57,265 nt of DNA from Mycolicibacterium austroafricanum. GTDB taxonomy: Bacteria; Actinomycetota; Actinomycetes; Mycobacteriales; Mycobacteriaceae. Under the pieces are notes generated by a model that ran no database searches, had not been told where the DNA came from, and saw only the letters and a list, made by a program, of their open reading frames with translations. Location: positions 280,277 to 337,541 of the forward strand of contig NZ_HG964457.1 in the NCBI RefSeq assembly GCF_000612725.1, read 5' to 3'. Every line of letters starts with the position of its first letter. Within the stretch, counting starts at the first letter, position 1. The translations under genes and the position numbers were made by a program. Below are positions 43,094 through 52,888 of the stretch, in pieces.

Positions 43094-44118
43094 TGCGGGA
43101 CAAGACCCTGATCAACGTCGGCGTCTTCACCGTGGCGATGCTCCTGGTCGCGGCGATGCTCGTCGTCGTCTTCGGCGAGTTCAGGTTCGCGTCGGAGGAC
43201 AAGTACCACGCGACGTTCACCGACGCGTCGCGGTTGAAGGCCGGACAGGACGTGCGTATCGCCGGTGTCCCGGTCGGAACCGTCGAGGGCCTGACGCTCA
43301 ACCCCGACAACACCGTCGACGTGGCGTTCACCGTCAACGACCGCTACCAGCTCTACACCTCCACCAAGGCCGTGGTCCGCTACGAGAACCTGGTCGGCGA
43401 CCGCTACCTGGAGATCACCTCCGGCCCCGGCGATCTCGTCAAGCTTCCCAAGGGCGGCACCATCACCCACACCGAGCCGGCGCTGGATCTCGACGCGCTG
43501 CTCGGAGGGCTGAAGCCGGTGGTCAAGGGGCTCGACGGTGCCAAGATCAACGAGATCAGCAACGCCGTCATCGAGTTACTCCAGGGCGAGGGCGGCGCGC
43601 TGTCGGCGATGCTGTCGAACACCAGCGCGTTCACCCAGAACCTCGCCGCGCGCGATCAGCTCATCGGTGACGTGATCAACAACCTCAACACCGTACTGGG
43701 CACCGTCGACGAGAAGGGCGCCGAGTTCAACGCCAGCGTCGACCAGTTGCAGAAACTGATCACCGGGCTGGCCGAAGGCCGTGATCCGATCGCGGGCGCG
43801 ATCGGTCCGCTGGCCACCGCGGAGAACGATCTGACAGCCATGTTGGAGGCGTCGCGGCGGCCGGTGCAGGGCGTCATCGAGAACGTGCGCCCGTTCGCCC
43901 AGCGGATGGACGAGCGCAAGGCCGACGTCAACAAGGTCATCGAGCCGCTGGCCGAGAACTACCTGCGGCTCAACGCGCTCGGCGCCTACGGCTCGTTCTT
44001 CAACATCTTCTACTGCTCGACGCGGCTGAAGATCAACGGCCCCGCGGGCAGCGACATCCTGGTCCCGTTCGGCGGCCCGCCGGATCCGAGCAAGGGGAGG
44101 TGTGCCGAAGTTGAGTAG
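43093..44118 (+). CDS. mce4B: Mce4B substrate-binding protein
   Basis: 341 residues. An N-terminal anchor (residues ~8-28) precedes the MCE domain with DASRLKAGQDVRIAGVPVGT and VRYENLVGDRYLEI. A helical region and a short tail (FYCSTRLKINGPAGSDILV) follow. Structural component of the Mce4 complex. It overlaps mce4C by 17 bases. Orthologue of Rv3498c. Confidence 0.9.
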   Translation: MRDKTLINVGVFTVAMLLVAAMLVVVFGEFRFASEDKYHATFTDASRLKAGQDVRIAGVPVGTVEGLTLNPDNTVDVAFTVNDRYQLYTSTKAVVRYENLVGDRYLEITSGPGDLVKLPKGGTITHTEPALDLDALLGGLKPVVKGLDGAKINEISNAVIELLQGEGGALSAMLSNTSAFTQNLAARDQLIGDVINNLNTVLGTVDEKGAEFNASVDQLQKLITGLAEGRDPIAGAIGPLATAENDLTAMLEASRRPVQGVIENVRPFAQRMDERKADVNKVIEPLAENYLRLNALGAYGSFFNIFYCSTRLKINGPAGSDILVPFGGPPDPSKGRCAEVE

Positions 44119-45169
44119 CTCGGAGGATTCGAACCCGTTGCGCACCGGGATCTTCGGTATCGCGCTGGTGACGTGCCTGGTGCTGGTGTCCTTCGGGTAC
44201 ACCAGCCTGCCGTTCTGGCCGCAGGGCAAGTCCTACGAGGCGTACTTCGCCGACGCAGGCGGCATCACGCCCGGCAACAGCGTCAACGTTTCCGGGATCT
44301 CCGTCGGCAAGGTCTCGGCGGTCGAACTGGCCGGGGACGCCGCGAAGATCACCTTCACCGTCGACCGTGAAGTCAAGGTCGGCGACCAGTCGCTGGTCGC
44401 GATCAAGACCGACACCGTCCTCGGCGAGAAGTCGCTGGCCATCACCCCGAAGGGCAGCGGCGAATCCACCGTCATCCCGCTGGGCCGCACCACAACGCCC
44501 TACACCCTGAACACCGCGCTGCAGGATCTCGGCCAGAACGTCAGCGCGCTGGACAAGCCGAGATTCGAGATGGCGTTGCAGACGCTGACCGATTCGCTCA
44601 AAGACGCCACGCCCCAACTGCGCAACGCGCTCGACGGTGTCGCCAACCTGTCGCGCAGCCTCAACGCCCGCGACGAGGCACTGGATCAGCTTCTCGCCCG
44701 CGCCAAGAACGTGTCGGACACGCTGGCGCAGCGGTCCGGTCAGGTCAATCAGCTGATCACCGACGGCAACCTGCTGTTCGCCGCGCTCGACGAGCGGCGG
44801 CAGGCGCTGAGCAACCTGATCGCCGGCATCGACGACGTCGCCACCCAGATCTCCGGTTTCGTCGCCGACAACAAGCGTGAGTTCAAGCCGGCCCTGGAGA
44901 AGCTGAACCTGGTGCTGGACAACCTGCTCGAGCGCCGCGAGCACATCAGCGAAGCGCTCAAGCGGCTGCCCGCGTACGCCACCGCGCTGGGTGAGGTCGT
45001 CGGCTCGGGCCCCGGCTTCCAGATCAACCTCTACGGCCTGCCGCCCGCGCCCATCGCCGAGGTGCTGCTCGACACCTACTTCCAGCCGGGCAAGCTGCCC
45101 GACAGCCTGTCCGACATGCTCCGTGGTTACATCTCGGAGCGGATGATCATCAGGCCGAAGTCGCCATGA
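44102..45169 (+). CDS. mce4C: Mce4C substrate-binding protein
   Basis: 355 residues, GTG start after GGGGAGG, inside the 3' end of mce4B. Anchor at residues ~15-35, then the MCE domain (DAGGITPGNSVNVSGISVGK, KTDTVLGEKSLAITP), helical region, and the C-terminal QINLYGLPPAPIAEVLLD. It overlaps mce4D by four bases. Orthologue of Rv3497c, similar in length. Confidence 0.9.
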   Translation: MPKLSSSEDSNPLRTGIFGIALVTCLVLVSFGYTSLPFWPQGKSYEAYFADAGGITPGNSVNVSGISVGKVSAVELAGDAAKITFTVDREVKVGDQSLVAIKTDTVLGEKSLAITPKGSGESTVIPLGRTTTPYTLNTALQDLGQNVSALDKPRFEMALQTLTDSLKDATPQLRNALDGVANLSRSLNARDEALDQLLARAKNVSDTLAQRSGQVNQLITDGNLLFAALDERRQALSNLIAGIDDVATQISGFVADNKREFKPALEKLNLVLDNLLERREHISEALKRLPAYATALGEVVGSGPGFQINLYGLPPAPIAEVLLDTYFQPGKLPDSLSDMLRGYISERMIIRPKSP

Positions 45170-46323
45170 CGCAGGAGAATTCGGTGAAGCGGAGTCGCTG
45201 GCTGCGTACCGCGCTGGTCGGCGTGCTGGTGGCCACGCTGGCCATCGGGGCGTACCTGGTGTGGCCGAACCGCGCCGGCCACAAGGTGACCGCCTACTTC
45301 ACCTCGGCGGTGGGCCTCTACCCGGGCGACGACGTCCGGGTGGTCGGGGTGCCGGTCGGCACGATCGACTCGATCGAGCCGCGCGCCGGCGACGTGAAGA
45401 TCACCATGACGATCGACGGTGACGTCAAGGTGCCCGCCGAGGCCAAGGCGCTGGTGATCGCGCCGAACCTGGTCTCCGCCAGATTCATTCAGCTCGCACC
45501 CGCCTACACCGGCGGCACAGTGATGGCCGACGGTGCCGAGATCGGGTTGGACCGCACCGCGGTGCCGGTGGAGTGGGACGAGGTCAAGGAGCAGTTGACG
45601 CAGCTGAGCACTCAGCTCGGTCCGCACGAGGGGTCGGTGCAGGGGCCGCTGACCGACGTCGTCAACCAGGCCGCCGACACGTTCGACGGCAACGGCGACA
45701 CCTTCCGGCGCGCAGTGCGGGAGCTGTCGCAGACCGCAGGGCGCCTTGGTGATTCGCGAACCGACCTGTTCGGGACCATCCGCAATCTGCAGATCCTGGT
45801 CGATGCGCTGTCCAACAGCAACGAGCAGATCGTGCAGTTCTCCAACCACGTGGCCTCGGTGTCACAGGTGCTTGCCGACGCCACCACCGATCTCGACGTC
45901 ACGCTGGGCACCCTCAACCAGGCGCTCACCGATGTCAGGGGCTTCCTGGGCGAGAGCAACGAGGCGTTGATCGGACAGGTGAACAAGCTGACCGATTTCA
46001 CCAACATCCTCACCGCGCAAAGCGACGACATCGAGCAGATCCTGCACATCACGCCCAACGGTCTGAGCAACTTCTACAACATCTACAACCCCGCGCAGGG
46101 CACGGTGGGCGGCCTGCTGACGCTGCCGAACTTCGGCAACCCGGTGCAGTTCATCTGCGGCGGCACGTTCGACGCCGCCGCCACCACCGACAACTACAAG
46201 CGGGCCGAGATCTGCCGCCAGCGAATGGGTCCGGTCTTCAAGCGCATCGCGATGAACTATCCGCCGCTGCTGTTCCACCCGAGCACGCGCTCGTGGTGTT
46301 CCCGGCCTTGCTGGCCGCGCTGA
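45166..46323 (+). pseudogene. mce4D: mce4D, truncated by an internal operon deletion
   Basis: 385 codons. The N-terminal anchor (residues ~15-35), MCE domain (SAVGLYPGDDVRVVGVPVGT, VIAPNLVSARFIQLAP) and helical region are normal for MceD, down to RMGPVFKRIAMNYPPLLFHP near residue 372. The frame then continues for 13 residues of unrelated composition (STRSWCSRPCWPR) to TGA 46321-46323. M. tuberculosis Mce4D is about 451 residues as remembered, so roughly 75 C-terminal residues are missing. From about 46281 a different frame carries the C-terminus of another Mce protein. The protein may still be made and exported but lacks its native end. Confidence 0.75.
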
Positions 46324-47120
46324 ACACGGTGGCGGGCGGGGTGCCGACCGACGAGGGCGGCAAGCTGGACTTCAAGATCCACCTGCAGGATCCGCCGCCG
46401 TGCTCGACCGGCTTCGTGCCGGCCACGCAGATCCGGTCGCCTGCGGACACCACCTTGCGCGAACTTCCCACGGACCTGTACTGCAAGGTCCCGCAGAGTG
46501 ATCCGAGTGTGGTGCGCGGCGCGCGCAACTACCCGTGCCAGGAGTTCCCCGGTAAGCGGGCGCCCACCGTGCAGCTGTGCCGGGATCCCCGCGGCTACGT
46601 GCCCGTCGGCAACAACCCGTGGCGCGGTCCACCCGTCCCGGTCGGCACACCGATCCAGGACGGTCGTAACATTCTGCCGCCCAACAAGTTCCCGATGATC
46701 CCGCCGCAGGTCGATCCGGATCCGGGTCCGCCTTCGGTGCAGTTGCCACCCGGCGTGGCGCCGGGGCCCGGTCCTGCGCCGCACGCCCCGTTCCCGCTGC
46801 CCGTCCCGCCGAACGAGCAGGGTCCTCCGCCACCGCCGTGGCCGTACTTCGCGCCGCCCGACCAGGTGGTCCCGCCGTACGGTCGCCCGCCGCTGGCGCC
46901 GCCGCCTGCACCGCCTGCGCCCGCACCGGCGCCGGCTGAAGGCAGCCCGGCGCTGCCCGCCGAGGCCCCCTTGGCAAGCGGAACATCCGTCGCGACCTAC
47001 GATCAGAACGGCAAGTTCGTCGACCCGGCAGGAGGCGTCGGCGTGTACGCGCCCGGTTCCGACAAGCTGGCGCCTGCGGAGAACTGGGTTGATCTGATGT
47101 TGGCGCCGAAGCAGGTGTAG
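46281..47120 (+). pseudogene. mce4F: 3' remnant of an mce gene, probably mce4F, fused out of frame to mce4D
   Basis: About 279 codons starting from EHALVVFPALLAALNTVAGG, without anchor or MCE domain. The later part is Pro-rich with conserved RGARNYPCQEFPGKRAPTVQ, GYVPVGNNPWRGPP, WPYFAPPDQVVPPYGRPP and AENWVDLMLAPKQV, the style of a long Mce C-terminal tail. It lies directly before the Mce-associated gene, where mce4F ends in M. tuberculosis, so mce4F is the best assignment. mce4E (the LprN lipoprotein) and about the first 285 codons of mce4F are absent. GTG codons at 46293/46296 could start translation, but the product would lack an export signal. Confidence 0.7.
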
Positions 47121-47123
47121 GTA

Positions 47124-47801
47124 GTGCAAGAGTCTGTTACGCCCCCGCAACGGGTGCGCCGTCGCGCGTCGCGCGCCGCGGGTCCGGTCGGCGATTCGGC
47201 CACCCCGGCTCCGGCCAGCGTGAGTGTCGAAGTGACCACACCCGTCCGGCCGGTCCGGCCGGTCGGGCCTCCACCGCGTCGGCGGCCGCACCGGCGGCTG
47301 GTGGCGATCCTGTCGATCGCGGTCACGTTCGTCGCGGTGGCCGCGCTCGTGGTGGCGGTTGCGGTGATGGTGAACCAGCAGCGCACCATCGAAGCCCAAC
47401 AGGAACGTGAGCGCCGATTCGTCGACACCGCCGCGCAATCGGTGGTCAACATGTTCAGCTACACCCAGAACACCATCGACGAAAGTGTGGACAGGTTCGT
47501 CAACGGAACCAGCGGCCCGCTGCGCGCCATGATGACGCAGGAGGGCAACGTCGAGAACCTCAAGCTGCTGTTCCGCGACACCAACGCCACCTCGGAAGCG
47601 GTGGTAAACGGCGCTGCGCTGGAGAAGATCGATGAGATCGGCAAGAACGCGGCGGTGTTGGTGTCGGTGCGCGTCACGGTGACCGACCTCGACGGCAACA
47701 ACGCCCCTTCGGAGCCCTACCGGATGCGGGTCATCATCCACGAGGACGACAACGGCCACATGACGGCGTACGACCTCAAATACCCTGACGGGGGCAACTG
47801 A
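47124..47801 (+). CDS. mas4A: Mce-associated membrane protein (Mas4A, Rv3493c orthologue)
   Basis: 225 residues, GTG start three bases after the mce4F remnant. A basic, Pro-rich N-terminus, one transmembrane segment (about residues 58-82, LVAILSIAVTFVAVAALVVA), then an NTF2-like exported domain with NMFSYTQNTIDESVDRFV. Such Mas proteins stabilise or assist Mce complexes. TGATG overlap with mas4B. It appears intact despite the deletion upstream. Confidence 0.83.
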   Translation: MQESVTPPQRVRRRASRAAGPVGDSATPAPASVSVEVTTPVRPVRPVGPPPRRRPHRRLVAILSIAVTFVAVAALVVAVAVMVNQQRTIEAQQERERRFVDTAAQSVVNMFSYTQNTIDESVDRFVNGTSGPLRAMMTQEGNVENLKLLFRDTNATSEAVVNGAALEKIDEIGKNAAVLVSVRVTVTDLDGNNAPSEPYRMRVIIHEDDNGHMTAYDLKYPDGGN

Positions 47802-48295
47802 TGCGCGATTGGCCCGCCAAGCTGATCGCAGCGATCGGGGTTCTGCTGGCGACCGGCTTCGTCGCCCTGTCCGCGGTCGGTGGAGCGTTGTACTGGAATC
47901 GGGTGGAGCTCAACGGTGAGGAGCAGGCCCGCGCGGAGCTGCCCTCGCTCGCGGCGCAACAGATTCCACTGGTGTTCGGCTTCGACTACCAGACGGTGGA
48001 ACGCACGTTCGCCGAGGTGTATCCGTTGTTGACGCCCGAATACCGCAAAGAGTTCCAGGACCGCGTCACCAACGAGATCATTCCTCAGGCGCGGGACCGT
48101 CAGCTGATCAGCCAGGCGCATTCCGTCGGGGCCGGAATCCTTGACGCACACCGCACTTCGGCTTCGGTCATGGTCTACATGAACCGCACAGTGACCGACA
48201 AGGCGAAAGAGTCCGTCTACGACGGCAGCCGGCTGCGGGTCGACTACAAAAAGGTCGACGGCAAGTGGCTGATCGCCTACATCACCCCGATCTGA
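47801..48295 (+). CDS. mas4B: Mce-associated membrane protein (Mas4B, Rv3492c orthologue)
   Basis: 164 residues. An N-terminal anchor (LIAAIGVLLATGFVALSAVG) and an NTF2-like domain (FDYQTVERTFAEVYPLLTPE, RVDYKKVDGKWLIAYITPI). Last Mce-related gene. The next gene begins 16 bases later. Orthologue of Rv3492c by order and length. Confidence 0.83.
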   Translation: MRDWPAKLIAAIGVLLATGFVALSAVGGALYWNRVELNGEEQARAELPSLAAQQIPLVFGFDYQTVERTFAEVYPLLTPEYRKEFQDRVTNEIIPQARDRQLISQAHSVGAGILDAHRTSASVMVYMNRTVTDKAKESVYDGSRLRVDYKKVDGKWLIAYITPI

Positions 48296-48311
48296 GTCAC
48301 CGGAGGCCACC

Positions 48312-49310
48312 ATTCATATCGCGGTCACCGGGGGCATCGGCTACCTCGGCGCGCACACCGTGCGGGCGCTGCTGGAGGCGCAGCACACGATTCGGCTGCT
48401 GGTTCTACCCCAGGAGCAGGACGCCCCGGTGATCCGCCGGTTGCGCTCGCTGGGCGACGTCTCGGTGATCGTCGGGGACGTGCGCGCGGAGTCCACCGTC
48501 ACCGCGCTGCTCACCGGGGTGGACGCCGTCGTGCATGCGGCGGGGGTGGTCGGGACGGACGAACGTCGCGCGCAACTGATGTGGGACATCAACGCCTATG
48601 CGACCGAGCAGGTCCTGACCCGGGCCGTCGAACTCGGCCTCGACCCGGTGGTGTCGGTGAGCAGCTACAGCGCACTGTTCCCGCCGCCGGACGGCATCAT
48701 CTCGGCGGATTCACCCACCTCATCCGGCCGCAGCAGCTACGCCAAGACGAAGGGCTACGCCGACCGGGTCGCGCGGCGACTGCAGGACGCGGGCGCCCCT
48801 GTGGTGGTGACCTATCCGTCGAGCGTCGTCGGGCCGGCGTTCGGAACCGCTGCGGGCGTGACCGAACGCGGATGGGAGCCCATCGTGCGCGCGCGGGTCG
48901 CGCCGCGGGTCCGGGCGGGCATGCAGATGATCGACGTGCGTGACGTGGCGGACGTGCACGTGCGCCTGATGCGGCCGGGACGCGGTCCGCGCCGCTACGT
49001 GTGCGGGGGCGTGATGCTGACGTTCGACGAGATGATCGACGCGCTGGAGGCCGGACTCGGCCGCCCGGTGCGGCGTGTGCCGCTGTCGCCGAAGGTGCTG
49101 CTGGCGGTGGGACGGCTCTCCGACGCCGTGGGTCGCTACGTGCCGCTCGGGGACGGGCTCAGTTACGAGGCCGCCCTGCTTCTCACTTCGGCCACGCCGA
49201 CCGATGACCGCGCCACCACAGAGGATCTCGGCCTGCATTGGCGCTCACCGCGGCAGGCCATCATCGAATCGTTCGGCGTCGCCGGACGTCTGGGCGATCC
49301 GGTCTCCTAG
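48312..49310 (+). CDS. NAD-dependent epimerase/dehydratase-family protein, probable ATT start
   Basis: 332 residues if started at ATT 48312. From there the N-terminus reads (M)HIAVTGGIGYLGAHTVRALL, a complete extended-SDR nucleotide-binding fold with GGxGxxG; the next ATG (48360) would cut it off. GGAGG lies five bases before ATT. Other motifs: VVHAAGVVGTDERRAQLMWD, SSYSALFPPP, and YAKTKGYAD for the catalytic Tyr-x3-Lys. The family includes 3-beta-hydroxysteroid and dihydroflavonol-type reductases; the substrate is unknown. It may be co-transcribed from the mce4 operon. Confidence 0.78.
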   Translation: MHIAVTGGIGYLGAHTVRALLEAQHTIRLLVLPQEQDAPVIRRLRSLGDVSVIVGDVRAESTVTALLTGVDAVVHAAGVVGTDERRAQLMWDINAYATEQVLTRAVELGLDPVVSVSSYSALFPPPDGIISADSPTSSGRSSYAKTKGYADRVARRLQDAGAPVVVTYPSSVVGPAFGTAAGVTERGWEPIVRARVAPRVRAGMQMIDVRDVADVHVRLMRPGRGPRRYVCGGVMLTFDEMIDALEAGLGRPVRRVPLSPKVLLAVGRLSDAVGRYVPLGDGLSYEAALLLTSATPTDDRATTEDLGLHWRSPRQAIIESFGVAGRLGDPVS

Positions 49311-49314
49311 CGCC

Positions 49315-50160
49315 TCAGCCTCGGCCGCGGAACCGCTGGACGTAACCGATGATCCGGCGCGCCGGGACCGGGCGCGGCCAGTCGTCGCGACGGAACAGCG
49401 AGTCCGTGCCTCCGTCGACGAAAATGACACTGCCGCAGAGGAAGTCGGCTGCATCGGAGAGCATGAAGCGCATCCACTCGGCGAGCTGCTCGGGTTGCCC
49501 GTAGCCGCCCACCGGCACCGGGAATCGTTCGACGAACCTGGCCTGCCGCTTGTTGTCCAGCTGCTCCTGCAGCAGCGGTGTCATGACGGCGCCCGGTGCC
49601 AGCACGTTGAGCCGGATCCCGGCGCCCGCCCACTCGGGTCGCACGGCATGGCGCCGCGCCCAGCGGGTGACGGCGATCTTGGAGGCGGCGTAGACCATCG
49701 CGGGCCGCCCGGGTCCGTACAGCCGGGTGGCCCGCAGCGCCTTGTCGACGTCTCCGGCCAGCAGTGCGCGCACCGCGCGGGCCGGCACCGCCGGTGTGGT
49801 GGTGGTCGAGTTGCTGCCGATGACAACGACTTTGGCGTTCGCCGCAGCGGCCAGCGCGGGTCGCCACCGTTCCAGCAGCTCGACGACGCCGAGGTAGTTG
49901 ACCGTGGCGATCATGCGGAGCCGCTCGGCGCCCTGGCTCGGTCCCAGTCCCGCTGCCAGCACGGCGCCGTCGAGGCGCCCGTCACATGCGGTGAGCACCT
50001 GCGCGGCGGCGGCCGCCCGGCCGTCGGACGTGGACAGGTCCGCGACGACGTCGGCGTCCTTGATGTCCACCGTGATCACGGTGTGGCCGTCGGCCCGCAG
50101 TCGGGCCACTGCGGCTGCGCCCATCCCAGACGCCGATCCGGTGATCGCGTAGGTGCCCAT
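49315..50160 (-). CDS. Short-chain dehydrogenase/reductase
   Basis: 281 residues. AITGSASGMGAAAVARL is the nucleotide-binding motif, VDIKDADVVADLS the acidic adenine-binding region, and VYAASKIAVTRWARR the Tyr-x3-Lys active site; VIFVDGGTDS ends the fold. It resembles 3-alpha-hydroxysteroid dehydrogenase-type SDRs, but the substrate is not determinable. It lies downstream of otsA on the same strand with a 70-base gap and convergent with the epimerase by four bases. Confidence 0.82.
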   Translation of the reverse strand: MGTYAITGSASGMGAAAVARLRADGHTVITVDIKDADVVADLSTSDGRAAAAAQVLTACDGRLDGAVLAAGLGPSQGAERLRMIATVNYLGVVELLERWRPALAAAANAKVVVIGSNSTTTTPAVPARAVRALLAGDVDKALRATRLYGPGRPAMVYAASKIAVTRWARRHAVRPEWAGAGIRLNVLAPGAVMTPLLQEQLDNKRQARFVERFPVPVGGYGQPEQLAEWMRFMLSDAADFLCGSVIFVDGGTDSLFRRDDWPRPVPARRIIGYVQRFRGRG

Positions 50161-50230
50161 CGGTGTGCCTTTCGCCGAAGCCGCGTTTCGATCCCATTGG
50201 CATCGGAACGTAACACCGGCGCCCGGCGGG

Positions 50231-51705
<1,475 letters not shown>

Positions 51706-51706
<1 letters not shown>

Positions 51707-51870
51707 TAGTCGCCGGGCTTCGCCGGTCCGATACCGAGCATCGACAGGAACACCCGGCACTCGTCGGCGTCGGTCGCGTACGCGGCCACGACACGGCGGG
51801 CCTGGCGTTCGGTGCTGTCGGCGATGGGTTCGACGTCGCCGATCTCGGCGGGGTCAGATTTCGCAGGCAT
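51706..51870 (-). CDS. Small conserved protein upstream of otsA, Rv3489-like
   Basis: 54 residues: starts MPAKSDPAEIGDVEPIADST, then ERQARRVVAAYATDADECRV, then FLSMLGIGPAKPGD. TACAGT lies six bases before the ATG on the minus strand, so it is predicted leaderless. Its TAA shares a base with the otsA ATG (TAATG), indicating coupled translation. M. tuberculosis has a small gene of about this size next to otsA. Function unknown; a regulatory or folding role for OtsA is speculation. Confidence 0.72.
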
Positions 51871-51876
51871 GACACA

Positions 51877-51930
51877 ACTGTAGCCAACTGCGGGGTCCCG
51901 TTTCGTGGCGTGACACTTTCACCGTAATGT
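51877..51930. promoter_or_regulatory. Divergent pair of leaderless promoters
   Basis: On the minus strand TACAGT (51882-51877) lies six bases before the ATG at 51870. On the plus strand TAATGT (51925-51930) lies seven bases before the GTG at 51938. The 67 bases between the two starts hold no KstR-type site. Confidence 0.55.
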
Positions 51931-51937
51931 GCAACGC

Positions 51938-52834
51938 GTGGCGACCCTGGAGCAGGTGACATACGAGACCCTCGACGAGGGTCGCATAGCGCGGATCTGG
52001 CTGAACCGGCCCGACGCACAGAATGCGCAGTCCCGGACGCTGCTGGTGCAGCTGGACGAGGCGTTCGGGCGGGCCGAGGCCGACGACGAGGTGCGGGTGG
52101 TCATCCTGGCCGCGCGGGGCAAGAACTTCTCCGCCGGACACGACCTCGGGTCTGAGGAGGCGATCGCCGAGCGGACGCCCGGCCCCGACCAGCACCCGAC
52201 GTTCACGTTCAACGGCGGCACCAGAGACGCCATCTCCGAGCGGACCTACCTGCAGGAATGGCACTACTTCTTCAACAACACCAGCCGCTGGCGCGACCTG
52301 CGCAAGATCACCATCGCCCAGGTGCAGGGCAACGCCATCTCGGCGGGGCTGATGCTGATCTGGGCCTGCGATCTGATCGTGGCGTCCGACGATGCGAGGT
52401 TCAGCGACGTCGTCGCGGTGCGGATGGGCATGCCGGGCGTCGAGTACTACGCGCACCCGTGGGAGTTCGGCGCGCGCAAGGCCAAGGAACTTCTGCTGAC
52501 CGGGGATGCCATCGACGCCGACGAGGCCCACCGTCTCGGCATGGTGTCGAAGGTGTTCCCCCGGGCCGAGCTGGAGGACAAGACCCTTGAGTTCGCCCGC
52601 CGGATCGCCGAGCGGCCCACCATGGCCGCGCTGCTGGTCAAGGACTCGGTGAACGCGGCCAGTGATGCGATGGGTTTCACCGAGGCGCTGCGCCACGCGT
52701 TCCACATCCACGAGCTGGGGCACGCCCACTGGGCGGCGTACAACGAGAACCGCTATCCGGTCGGACTTCCGCCCAACGTTCCGGACTGGCGCACACTGGG
52801 CGCGCCAAAGTTGTCCCGCCGCGACCAGCCGTGA
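51938..52834 (+). CDS. Enoyl-CoA hydratase/isomerase-family protein
   Basis: 298 residues from the GTG at 51938, chosen because TAATGT lies at leaderless spacing; an earlier in-frame GTG at 51929 overlaps that box. Crotonase motifs: IWLNRPDAQNAQSRTLLVQL, ILAARGKNFSAGHDLGSEEA (oxyanion hole), VQGNAISAGLMLIWACDLIV. The longer loop and GMPGVEYYAHPWEFGARKAK resemble hydratases of steroid and branched-chain degradation; the catalytic Glu pair is not clearly conserved at this position, so the reaction is uncertain. Confidence 0.82.
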   Translation: MATLEQVTYETLDEGRIARIWLNRPDAQNAQSRTLLVQLDEAFGRAEADDEVRVVILAARGKNFSAGHDLGSEEAIAERTPGPDQHPTFTFNGGTRDAISERTYLQEWHYFFNNTSRWRDLRKITIAQVQGNAISAGLMLIWACDLIVASDDARFSDVVAVRMGMPGVEYYAHPWEFGARKAKELLLTGDAIDADEAHRLGMVSKVFPRAELEDKTLEFARRIAERPTMAALLVKDSVNAASDAMGFTEALRHAFHIHELGHAHWAAYNENRYPVGLPPNVPDWRTLGAPKLSRRDQP

Positions 52835-52842
52835 CGTATAAC

Positions 52843-52856
52843 TGGAACCTGTTCTA
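52843..52856. promoter_or_regulatory. KstR-type operator upstream of an SDR gene
   Basis: TGGAACCTGTTCTA fits TNNAACNNGTTNNA, nine bases after the enoyl-CoA hydratase stop and 32 bases before the SDR ATG. Confidence 0.75.
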
Positions 52857-52888
52857 GTTAGACGGGCTTCCAACTCGGAGGGACTCTC

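Noticed and set aside
46293..47120. Independent new gene after mce4D starting at GTG 46293
   Set aside because: It has no signal or anchor, its first codons lie inside mce4D, and its content is that of an Mce C-terminal tail, so a deletion remnant explains it better.
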